This document shows positions 36,053 through 46,274 of a DNA stretch of 64,000 bases, piece after piece. This DNA comes from Clusia tigrina (taxonomy: Eukaryota > Arthropoda > Insecta > Diptera > Clusiidae): NCBI GenBank assembly GCA_920105625.2, contig OV050030.1:315939289-316003288 (forward strand). Direction: 5' to 3'. The stretch's first letter is position 1, and every line of letters starts with the position of its first letter. The notes under the pieces were generated by a model. The model saw only the letters and a program-made list of their open reading frames with translations. It made no database searches and was not told the origin of the DNA. Position numbers and translations under genes: made by a program.

Positions 36053-36887
36053 AATGACGCATCTCAGAGACGCTTGCGCAGCGCAACGTTTAAGTGCATT
36101 TAAACAGACCTGCGTCTACCGACGCAATTTCCGACGACGGAATTTCCGCCCTTGCTGAAAAAATGAACCTGGCCTTGCGAGCGTTGGAGCAGCGGCGACT
36201 GTACGGTCGACAGGTCGTAAGGCCTACAGCCGAACGAAGGCTAGAGGAGCCTGGATGCACTGAAGAGTGGCAAGAAATATGGGAGCAGACATTCCAGCTC
36301 ATTCACAGTGTGTCCCAATGGGTGAACAGAAGCATAGTAGTCTGAACTACTACATGACGCAGTAACTCAGCGGTCATGGATGCTTCAATGCAAATTTCAA
36401 AATAACAGAAGACCTCCTACTGTCCAAAATGCACGGGCGAATTTGAGAGCGCCAGGCACGTGACGCTTTACTGCTCAAGCTTCACAACCTGGAGAGAGGA
36501 GCTAGGATCAGCCTTAGGCAGACCACCGACCACAGGAAATATAGTGGCTGCAATGTTGGAGTCACTCGCTAAATGGAACGCGGTATCAACCTTCGCTGAA
36601 CAAGTAATGGTGGCGCTACGCAAGGAGGAGCGTGACCCACAGCGGCTATTGCGTCAACAGCAGCTAACCAACGTAGATGAAATTTCGCCAGGAGCGACAA
36701 CCAGCAGCGGGCTTGAGTTAGACTGACAAGTACAGACGATTGAGCAATAATGCTCATGACGGCCTCCGACGTCAGACGTAATCACACATGCGGTCCCGGG
36801 TGGGTTGCTCGCCTCGACAGTGAGGAGGTTTTAGTGGGTTGATGTCCCACACTGACTAATTGGCTTAAAGCTTTCCCAATCGATAAA
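36053..36887 (+). mobile_element. LINE-B 3' fragment (outer part of inverted-repeat arm 1)
   Basis: Begins abruptly with ATGACGCATCTCAGAGACGC, joined to Gypsy-C. It contains the ORF2 C-terminal region (ALAEKMNLALRALEQRRL, EWQEIWEQTFQLIHSV) and the 3' UTR hairpin module, and ends in CCAATCGATAAAAAAAAAA before a CATATA array. The first 460 bp also occur at the end of LINE-B1 (19960-20424), so this is a separate copy and not the severed end of LINE-B1. It is nearly identical to the minus-strand 46106-46955, including shared deletions, which marks it as part of an inverted duplication. Confidence 0.88.
36822..36853 (+). other. Conserved 3'-UTR hairpin module (LINE-B arm 1)
   Basis: GAGGAGGTTTTA followed by GTGGG, loop TTGATGT and CCCAC. 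The stem and upstream 12 bases match LINE-A1 while the loop differs. The same module is at 42086-42117 in LINE-B3 and in reverse at 46150-46181 in LINE-B2. Confidence 0.6.
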
Positions 36888-36955
36888 AAAAAAACATATA
36901 CTCATACACATACATAAGCATATACTTACACATATACATATACATATGCATATGC
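36888..36955. repeat. Imperfect (CATATA)n array, arm 1
   Basis: Irregular hexamers from the LINE-B A-tail to ATGC at 36955. The exact order of irregular units is reproduced in reverse at 46045-46105. That argues for duplication of the whole block and against independent arrays. Confidence 0.9.
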
Positions 36956-38415
36956 TGTAACGACTAAAATTTGCTGGGGTAGTACTCAGCGGTTCGCTAG
37001 GGTCGCGTACAGAAAATTACTTCACGGTGTGTTTTATTGTTAAAAGTGTACTTTATTATTTTATAGTTCTTTCTTATTTCTATGTTTAAATGCTATTACA
37101 AAAATTATGGGCTTTATGAAGGAGGCTCCTGAAGTTGGTGCTGTGCCGTCCTGTCTCCAGTCTCAACGGTGGTGGATTGAAAAACCACTTCCACTTGACT
37201 TTGAGAAGCAAGTTCTGGTTTACTATGAAGGCGGATTGGAAAACCCAGCGCTCGTACCAAACGCAGTACTTCTGAGTGTCTAGGTCCGTGTCTTGAGTCT
37301 TTCGTTTCAACGGTGGTTGATTGACAAACCACTTCCACTGTTTTAACGTTGATGAACAAGTTCTGGTTTACTATGAGAGTGGATAAAATTCCAGCAATCG
37401 TAGTAAATGCAGCGCTTGTGTGTGTGTGTGTGTCCGTTGGTTCTGATTGCTAATCTCGTGTCGCCTATGCGGCAACGTTTCTTAGGTACTTACTTGCGCG
37501 ATGTGTAGCAGGAAAAGAGCGTATGTCAGGGTGCAGGCGCTTTTACATCCACCTGTTGCAACTCTAGTTGTTCTTCTAGTCCCGCTGGCCGTTGCTCCGA
37601 TTACCGCTTCCTGTTGCTAAGGCCAGGGCATTGTTGGTGTTTTCCTCTTGACCTTAAGCGACCCTCAGCGTTTTCCTGGAAAGGCCGGCTGTTGTCAAGC
37701 GTGTAGTAGTGGCTGCGGCACGTTGTTGCTGTTAGACGCCCTGTTGTTGTTGTAGCACGCATGATTTCTTTCTGCTGGCGGTGAATATTATTTAAATTAT
37801 CCACCAGCGTTTGAACATTATATGTGGGTTTCTCTTTTGTGTGATGTACGCGCCACTTGTATGCACAGCGATTATTATGTCGTCGTGCCTTTTCTTTGCA
37901 TTCCTTCATCATGTTGTTGTTGTACTATTTCTTGAGCTAACGCACTCGGTAAATGCTGCCTTGTTTTTGTAATTAACACACGATTAATTGTAGTCTGCTT
38001 GTAGAATTGTTATTGTTGTCGGTCAGTGCAAACGGCTGGTTTGAGTTCCCAAGTCTGTCGGCGCATTCTTGTTGGCATAATCCACATGCAATTCATTTTC
38101 CTTGTCTTATGCAAACGGCTGGCTTGGCCTTGCCAATGCTGTAGCATAGTTGTTTGTACAATTTGCATGTGATTTATTGACCGACGTTTATCACTTCGTG
38201 CATTTCATGCGCTCCCGCCTTCGCCGTGGTTTCCATTGGTGCAATGGTATTTTATTTACAATATTAAGCGTTGACGGGGCCGCGTAAGATAATTGGCAAC
38301 GGGACTCACAATTCTTCGCACGCGAGTGATGCTGGCGGTCCATTTTAGCAGTGGCTATTGCTTTAGGGAACATTTATTGTGTGAGCAAAATTAATCAATA
38401 ATTTTGCTCGTCACA
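36956..38415 (-). repeat. Solo LTR (gypsy-type, 1.46 kb), arm 1
   Basis: TGTAACGACT...GCTCGTCACA on the plus strand (TGTGACGAGC...GTCGTTACA on the minus strand) with 4-bp flanks ATGC on both sides (36952-36955 and 38416-38419), the pattern of a retrotransposon target duplication. No internal region is attached, so it is a solo LTR. It contains AATAAA-like signals and about 148-bp internal repeats with GTGGAAGTGGTTT. Its end resembles the end of the Gypsy-E LTR at 58680-58733. Up to about 37368 it is almost identical to the arm 2 LTR; beyond that the two differ by roughly 10 percent and by indels. Confidence 0.8.
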
Positions 38416-38760
38416 ATGCATATTCATATACATATGCATGTTCATATACAGATGCACATATATATACGTATTCATATAAACATACATTTACATATACATA
38501 TGCATATACACATACATATACATATACATATACACATACATACACATATATGTATATACGAGTATATATATATATATATTTACATATGCTCATACATATA
38601 TCTAAATATATCCACATACATATACATAATCTTCTACATATACATATACATATGTATATGCATATTCATATACATATACATATACATACGCATATGCAAA
38701 TTCATATACATATACATACATATTCACATGTATATACATATTCATATAAATATTCATATA
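38416..38760. repeat. Imperfect (CATATA)n array
   Basis: About 345 bp of CATATA-type hexamers ending at the TA target site of a mariner element. No coding content. Confidence 0.95.
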
Positions 38761-39684
38761 CAGGGTGGCCCAAATGAGACCTAGTGATGTTAAACACGTG
38801 TAACTCTTGTAATAACGGGTTTTTTTAAATGATTTATTTTAATATGTTAAATACATTTTATGGAAATTTAACGTGACTATGTGTGAAATATGACATCAGA
38901 CAAATGACTACCATTTTGCTCGATACAGACATTGGCTCTTTTTAGCGCATTTTGCATTACACGGCGTAATGTTTCTGGTTGCCGGCGCCGTATTTCGTCT
39001 CGAATATTCTGCTTGAGCTGTCCAAGTGTCTGTGGTTTGTTAACATACACTTTGTCTTTTAAATATCCCCATAAAAAAAAATGTGCGCAGTTAAATCTGG
39101 TGAACGAGGAGGCCAAGGGAAATCTGAATTTCCTGAAATTATGCGTTCACCAAAAATTTCACGCAGCATGTCAATAGTTTGCCTAGCAGTATGCGCAGTG
39201 CCTCCATCTTGTTGAAACCACAAATTAGGATGTTGCTCCACCATTGGCCGCAAAAAGTTGTCGATCATTGTTCTGTAAGAAGCCCCGGAGACCGTTTCTG
39301 GCGTTTCATCCTCATTCTCAAATAAATATGGGCCGATGATTTTTGTGGCGATAACACCGCACCAAACAGTGCATCTGATTGGGTGTGACTGATGCTGATA
39401 TATTGCCCTTGGATTTTCGGAGGCAAAGTAAACTTGTAATCATGGAAGATGTGGGCGCTGATCTTACGTTAAAAAAACGGCCATCATTTCGCTGCGTCAG
39501 AACAATTGATCGTTGAGAAGAATAATAAAATTCGATAATTTTAATGCGTTGTTGTGGACTGTACGTATTCATTTTAAATTTCCAAGAGTTCAGTTATAAT
39601 CTGCAAAAAGAAAAAATTAATTATGTTAAAAAATAAAAAAGTTATTTGTGTTTCACATCAGCTGGTCTTATTTGGACTACCCTG
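38761..39684 (-). mobile_element. Mariner DD41D-1, 924 bp, internally deleted
   Basis: Ends start CAGGGTGGCCCAAATGAGAC (left) and CAGGGTAGTCCAAATAAGAC (right, minus strand), imperfect terminal repeats of about 44 bp, flanked by TA on both sides. Minus-strand coding pieces include the N-terminus MNTYSPQQRIKIIEFYYSSQ, the second catalytic Asp in WFQQDGGTAHTARQTIDML and WPPRSPDLTA. The third Asp falls where the frame shifts. The spacing corresponds to DD41D, the rosa-type mariner group. The first Asp and most of the DNA-binding domain are missing. Inserted in a CATATA array. Confidence 0.9.
38877..39572 (-). pseudogene. Mariner DD41D-1 transposase remnant
   Basis: Three frames: 39572-39318 (N-terminus, then unrelated after the deletion), 39268-39059 (MIDNFLRPMVEQHPNLWFQQ with the second catalytic Asp) and 39116-38877 (HFFLWGYLKDKVYVNKPQTL to the C-terminus, stop at 38877). 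Cut-and-paste transposase of the Tc1/mariner superfamily. An internal deletion and a frameshift at the third catalytic position inactivate it. Confidence 0.85.
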
Positions 39685-39686
39685 TA

Positions 39687-39757
39687 CATATACATATACT
39701 TATCATTTCAAATACATATACGTATACATTCCCATATAAACATACATATACATATCC
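39687..39757. repeat. Imperfect (CATATA)n array
   Basis: A short continuation of the CATATA array on the right of the mariner. The mariner therefore split a pre-existing array. Confidence 0.85.
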
Positions 39758-40555
39758 ATAGACGCGCGGCTTACCTACAAAGAACATCTGCTGCGCGGAG
39801 GAGATGAGGTAGCACACACATGTTCTCTCCTATGTAGAATAATGCCCAACATGGGAGAACACAGACAGCGGAAAAGGCGACTCATCACCGGCGTTGTCAG
39901 ATCCATTATTTTCTATGGGGCGCCAATATGGGCCGAAAATGCGGATTTGAAGGCTTATGTCCGCACTATTTTGGCAGCCGACAGGAGAAGTGCACTACGA
40001 GTGATCTGCGCATACCGCACCGTATCCACAGATGCCACCTTGGTAATAGCCGGCATGACTCCCGTGAACCTGCTAGCGAAAAAAGCGATGAACCTCTACC
40101 ACGCCAAAGGGACATACGTGACAAATGTAGAAGAGATATTGGCAATTGGAAAGCGGAAGACCCTTCAAGAGTGGCAAGCCCAGTGAGAAACTTCTACAAA
40201 TGGCCGCTGGACAAGAACGCTGATCGCCAACATTCAGCAATGGGTAAGCAGGTCGCATGGTGAGGTGAATTCTACGTCACACAATTGCCGACAGGGCATG
40301 GAGGTTTTCGGGCATACTTGCACAGATTCCACTTGGAAGAATCCCCCTACTCTGTAAACTGTGGAGTTAAAGAGTTAGAATATCCCAAATATGTCTTCTT
40401 GTATTGCCCACGTTATGAAAGTGTTAGAGAGGCACTACAAGGAGTATGTGGAGAGCCCGTGATGCCCGATAACATAGTGCTGCATTTGCTCCAGAGCCCG
40501 GAGAAATGGGCTGCGGTATGTGACACAACCGCCGCCATTATGAAAGACCTCCGAC
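39758..40555 (+). mobile_element. LINE-C: R1-clade fragment (end of RT to C-terminal knuckle)
   Basis: Starts inside ORF2 at IDARLTYKEHLL and runs through LCRIMPNMGEHRQRKRRLI, FYGAPIWAENADLKAYV and ATLVIAGMTPVNLLAKKAM to the knuckle region (GVKELEYPKYVFLYCP). It ends mid-ORF at DTTAAIMKDLR, where CATATA repeats begin without a 3' UTR. It is homologous to LINE-A1 15100-15880 but clearly a different family. A TGA at about 40184 and a frameshift near 40200 are present. Both ends lie directly in CATATA arrays. Confidence 0.82.
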
Positions 40556-40660
40556 CATACTCATACATACAACACATATACATACAATACATACACATAT
40601 ACATGTTCTCATACATATACATACATATATACATACACATATACACATACATATACATAT
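40556..40660. repeat. Imperfect (CATATA)n array
   Basis: About 105 bp of CATATA hexamers between the LINE-C and LINE-B3 fragments. Confidence 0.92.
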
Positions 40661-42156
40661 GACAGGCTGGTGCTGTTGCTAAAGCCCGGAATGCCACCGG
40701 ACCAGGCATCTTCCAGTTTTTATGCCTAGATACAGTAGGAAAGATCCTCGAGCGTATCGTTTCTGAAAGACTGCAGGAGACATTCGAGCGTCCAGGAGGG
40801 CTCTCTGACCGACTTTTCGGTTTCCGGAAAGGAAGGTCTACAATCGACGCGATCAGTGCGGTAGTAGGCATTGCTTGAGATGCGACGAGTGGCACTAGAT
40901 GGCAGGGTGGCGCCAAAATGTACTGCCCGGTGGTCACTCTAGATGTCAAGAATGCCTTCAATTCTGCGAATTGGGGACTTATAATGCAGGCTCTGGAGAT
41001 TTTAGGAGTACCAACATACTTGCGGCGCATAATAGGTAGCTACCTCGGCAACAGGGTGCTACTGTACGAGATAGAGGCGGGCGTAAAAGCATACCAAATA
41101 ACCGGCGGGGTTCCTCAAGGATCGGTACTAGGGCCCATGCTGTGGAACGCTATGTAGACCGGCATCCTGGAGCTGAATACGCCGGAAAATGTTAATATTA
41201 TTGGTTATGCTGATGATATCGCATTGCTAGTGGTGGCCAAACAAATTGAGCATTTGCAGGTGGTGTGTAACGATGCAATCGTAAGGGTGCGAAGGTGGCT
41301 TCAATCAGCGCACATGGAATTGCTGCTCAAAAAACTGAGATTGTCCTGATAAGCACACGGAAAAAGCGAGAGAATGGTGGTGGATATCAGTAATCACCGT
41401 ACTATGTCGCAACCAAGCTTAAAATATCTTGGAGTTAACATCGACGCGAGGCTGTAGTTTAAGGAGCCCGAAAGGGCGTAAGGCCTACAGCCGAACGAAG
41501 GCTAGAGGAGCGACGGAGATGCACTGAAGAGTGGCAAGAAAGATGGGAGCAGACATTCCAGCACATTCACAGTGTGTCCCAATGGGTGAACAGGAAGCAT
41601 GGTAGTCTAAACTTCTACATGACGCAGTTACTCAGCGGTCATGGATGCTTCAAAGCATATTTCTACGGCTTCAAAATAACAGAAGACCCCTACTGTCCAA
41701 AATACACAGGAGAATTTGAGAGCGCTAGGCACTTGATGCTTTACTGCTCACGCTTCAGGACCTGGAGAGAGGAGGTGGGATCTGACTTGGGCAGACCAAA
41801 TCAGAGGAAATATAGTGGCTGCAATGCTGGAGTTACCCGCTAAATGGAACGCTGTATCGACCTTCGCTGAACACGTAATGGTGGCGGCGAAAGGATCAGC
41901 GTGAACGACAGCGGCTACTGCGCCAACAGCAGCTAGCAAATGTTGCAGATATTTCGCCACGGAGAGGCATCAAGCAGCGGACTTAATTTAGACTGACAAG
42001 TACAGACGATTGAGCAATAATGCTCATGACGGCCTCCCGACGTAATCACATTATACGGTCCCGGGAGGGTTGCCCGTACGACAATGAGGAGGTTTTAGTG
42101 GGTTGATGTCCCATACTGACTAATTGGCTTAAAGCTTTCACCCTCGATAAAAAAAA
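40661..42156 (+). mobile_element. LINE-B3: 5'-truncated R1-clade LINE
   Basis: Starts in the RT domain (RLVLLLKPGMPPDQASS equivalent) directly after CATATATG. It retains DTVGKILERIVSERLQETFE, VVTLDVKNAFNSANWG, GGVPQGSVLGPMLWNAM, IIGYADDIALLVVAKQIEHL and the C-terminal region with VSQWVNRKHGSLNFYMTQLL. A deletion at about 41463-41475 joins the post-RT region to the C-terminal part. Stops lie at 41155 and 41347. The 3' UTR carries the hairpin module and ends CCCTCGATAAAAAAAA before CATATA. It is the only LINE-B copy here with an intact YADD box. Confidence 0.87.
42086..42117 (+). other. Conserved 3'-UTR hairpin module (LINE-B3)
   Basis: GAGGAGGTTTTA, GTGGG, loop TTGATGT, CCCAT. The last stem base changed C to T, which leaves a G-U wobble pair, so pairing is still possible in RNA. 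Confidence 0.58.
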
Positions 42157-43664
<1,508 letters not shown>

Positions 43665-44165
43665 TTTTTTTTTTTTGGTTTAGGTGGAAAGCATTATGCC
43701 GAGCACTCGATTGTTGTTTCCTGGCAGAGAGCTGTAACATTTGCTGAGCTCTGGAGGATCCGCTCTGCCATTTCCTTAAGTTTGCTGACCTGCTCTCCTG
43801 ACCCGCCTTTGAGCTCCACTAACAGTTCTCCTTTGGCGGTCTTCCTTATTTTGTTGACACTTTTGCCAAGTGCATCAAGTTCAGACTTTGTCTTCAACGT
43901 TTTTAACATGTCAGCATGTGACATCTCTCCGATTTTTCCTATCAATATAGCATCCGGTCGTGTAGCCTTCATCCTCGGCGACCTATTCCTCCTTTTCGTG
44001 GCACCTTAGGGGTTTTGTTCCCGCTTACCCTCCGGGCGCCTCTTTCCGACCACTTTCCATGCCTCAGCATTACACTTTGGTACTGATACCGCGATGGGTC
44101 CAGTGACTTTTTTCTGTTGGTCGCTCGCTTTATCTATAATAGCGATTTTGACCCTCCATTGAAAG
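43665..44165 (-). mobile_element. LINE-D: deleted R1-clade element (Gag segment plus 3' tail)
   Basis: On the minus strand 44165-43694 encodes part of a Gag-like ORF1: KATRPDAILIGKIGEMSHAD and [17 protein letters not shown] align with the conserved block of LINE-A ORF1. Immediately after the ORF1 piece comes CTTTCCACCTAAACCAAAA, which resembles the extreme 3' end of LINE-A (TTTCCACCTCCGAACCAAT), then CATATA. Most of ORF1, all ORF2 and the UTR are absent, so this is an internal-deletion derivative. Its right side is fused to a mariner. Confidence 0.75.
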
Positions 44166-44548
44166 TGCCTTGATAGTGGCTGCTCAAGTTCATCAATCGT
44201 CGCTGGCTTGTTGGCATAGACCATAGACTTGACGTAGCCCCACAGGAAATAATCTAACGGCGTCAAATCGCACGACCGAGGCGGCCAATCGACTGGGCCA
44301 TTTCGTGAGATAACACGTTCACCAAACTTGGTTTGCCGTAAATTGATTGTGGCATTCGCTGTGTGGCTTGTGGCGCCGTCCTGTTGTAACCACATGTCCT
44401 CCAAGTCCATATTATCCAATTGGGGCCAAAAATATTCGGTTATCATTGAACGGTAGCGATTCGCATTCACAGTAATGTGCAGGTCTTGATCATCACGGAA
44501 GAAGTACGGCCCAATGACGCTGCCGGCCCATAAACCGCACCAAACCAA
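44006..44548 (-). pseudogene. Chimeric reading frame: mariner DD41D core joined to LINE-D Gag
   Basis: A 180-codon frame whose first part is mariner transposase: VWCGLWAGSVIGPYFFRDDQ, the second Asp in MWLQQDGATSHTANATI and the third in [20 protein letters not shown], with 41 residues between the two. After about 44165 it continues in LINE-D ORF1 (VKIAIIDKASDQQKKVTGPI). The frame happens to stay open across the junction. There is no sign of a promoter or conserved start, so I treat it as an accidental fusion of two decayed elements. Confidence 0.7.
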
Positions 44549-44611
44549 AATATGGTGTCGTTTCCTGTCACTATCGATTTACTTTTGTAGCGTTTCTTTT
44601 GAAAAACCATT
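44166..44611 (-). mobile_element. Mariner DD41D-2 remnant
   Basis: Right end on the minus strand AATGGTTTTTCAAAAGAAACGC, followed on the plus strand by TA. It is the same family as the copy at 56517-57430 (shared ...CGCTACAAAAGTAAATC). The N-terminal coding half is deleted between about 44543 and 44548, and the 3' end is replaced by LINE-D sequence. The second and third catalytic Asp survive. Confidence 0.83.
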
Positions 44612-44728
44612 TATATATTTATTGGTTTGTGTATACGCATATGTTTATGCATAAGTATATGGGTAAGTATATGTGTAGGTATATGTATATTTATAAAGAG
44701 ATATGTGCGGATATGCACATTTATATGT
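44612..44728. repeat. Imperfect (TATATG)n array
   Basis: A short degenerate run of CATATA-type hexamers, in reverse orientation, between the mariner terminus and a LINE-B tail. Confidence 0.8.
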
Positions 44729-44770
44729 ATTTTTTTTATCGAGGGGGAAAGCTTTAAGCCAATTACTCGT
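44729..44770 (-). mobile_element. LINE-B 3' tail, about 42 bp
   Basis: On the minus strand TAATTGGCTTAAAGCTTTCC, then CCCTCGATAAAAAAAA, then CATATA: the extreme 3' end of a LINE-B element. Either a very short 5'-truncated insertion or the remnant of a copy cut by rearrangement. It borders the arm 2 solo LTR. Confidence 0.75.
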
Positions 44771-44776
44771 ATGCAT

Positions 44777-46044
44777 TGTGACGAGCAAAATTATTGATTA
44801 GTTTTGCTCACACAATAAATGTTCCCTAAAGCAATAGTCACTGCGAAAATGGACCGCCAGCATCACTCGCGTGCGAAGAATTGTGAGTGCCGTAGCCAAT
44901 TATCTTACGCGGCCCCGTCAACGCTTAATATTGTTAATAAAACACCATTGCACCAATGGAAACCACGGCGAAGGCGGGTGTGCATGAAATGCACGAAGTG
45001 TTAAACGTTGGTCAATAAATCACATGCAAACTGTACCAACAACTACGCAAGCGGAATGTCAACAACAGCATTGGCAAAGCCAAGCCAGCCATTTACGTAA
45101 GACAAGGAAAATGATTGCATGTGGATTATACCAACACAAATGCGCCGACAAACTTGGCAAACTCAAGCCGTTTGAACTGACCGACAACAATAACAATTCT
45201 ACAAGCATGCTACAATTAATCGTGCGTTAATTACAAAAACAAGACTCGGCAGCATTAACCGAGTGCGTTTGCTTAAGAAATAGTACAACAACAACATGTT
45301 GAAGGAATGCAAAGAAAAGAGACGACGACATAGTAATCGCTGTGCATACAATTGGCACGGGCATCACAAGAAAGAGAAACCCACATAGAATGTTCAAACG
45401 CTGGTGGATAATTTAAATAATATTCACCGCCAGCAGAAAGAAATCATGCGTGCTACAACAACAACAGGGCGTGCAACAACAGCAACAGGGCGTCTAACAG
45501 CAACAACGTGCCGCGGCAACTACTACGCGCTTGACAACAGCCGGCCTTTTCCAGGAAAACGCTGAGGCGGCCAGCGGGACTAGAAGAACAACTAGAGTTG
45601 CAACAGGTGGATATAAAAGCGCCTCAGAGTAAACCAGAATTTGTTCATCAACGTTAAAACAGTGGAAGTGGTTTGTCAATCCACCACCGTTGAAACGAAA
45701 GACTCAAGACACGGACCTAGACACTCAGAAGTACTGCGTTTGGTACGAGCGCTGGGTTTTCCAATCCGCCTTCATAGTAAACCAGAACTTGCTTCTCAAA
45801 GTCAAGTGGAAGTGGTTTTTCAATCCACCACCGTTGAGACTGGAGACAGGACGGCACAGCACCAACTTCAGGAGCCTCCTTCATAAAGCCCATAATTTTT
45901 GTAATAGCATTTAAACATAGAAATAAGAAAGAACTATAAAATAATAAAGTACACTTTTAACAATAAAACACACCGTGAAGTAATTTTCTGTACGCGACCC
46001 TAGCGAACCGCTGAGTACTACCCCAGCAAATTTTAGTCGTTACA
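44777..46044 (+). repeat. Solo LTR (gypsy-type, 1.27 kb), arm 2
   Basis: TGTGACGAGC...GTCGTTACA with GCAT on both sides (44773-44776 and 46045-46048). It is the inverted counterpart of 36956-38415. Relative to arm 1 it lacks about 155 bp (arm 1 37370-37530) and another block of about 65 bp. From about 45625 to its end it is essentially identical to arm 1; before that it differs by about 10 percent. Frames at 45641-45914 are LTR repeats, not genes. Confidence 0.8.
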
Positions 46045-46105
46045 GCATATGCATATGTATATGTATATGTGTAAGTATATGCTTATGTATGTGTATGAGT
46101 ATATG
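46045..46105. repeat. Imperfect (CATATA)n array, arm 2
   Basis: Reverse copy of the irregular array at 36888-36955, same unit order. Confidence 0.9.
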
Positions 46106-46149
46106 TTTTTTTTTTTATCGATTGGGAAAGCTTTAAGCCAATTAGTCAG

Positions 46150-46181
46150 TGTGGGACATCAACCCACTAAAACCTCCTCAC
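46150..46181 (-). other. Conserved 3'-UTR hairpin module (LINE-B2)
   Basis: Reverse complement of the LINE-B arm 1 module: AGTGTGGGACATCAACCCAC then TAAAACCTCCTC. It forms the same GTGGG/CCCAC stem. Confidence 0.58.
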
Positions 46182-46274
46182 TGTCGAGGCGGGCAACCCA
46201 CCCGGGACCGCATGTGTGATTACGTCTGACGTCGGAGGCCGTCATGAGCATTATTGCTCAATCGTCTGTACTTG

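Noticed and set aside
45641..45914. 81- and 74-codon frames conserved between 37086-37359 and 45641-45914
   Set aside because: They lie in the tandem repeats of the duplicated solo LTR, overlap in two phases and have no coding signature.
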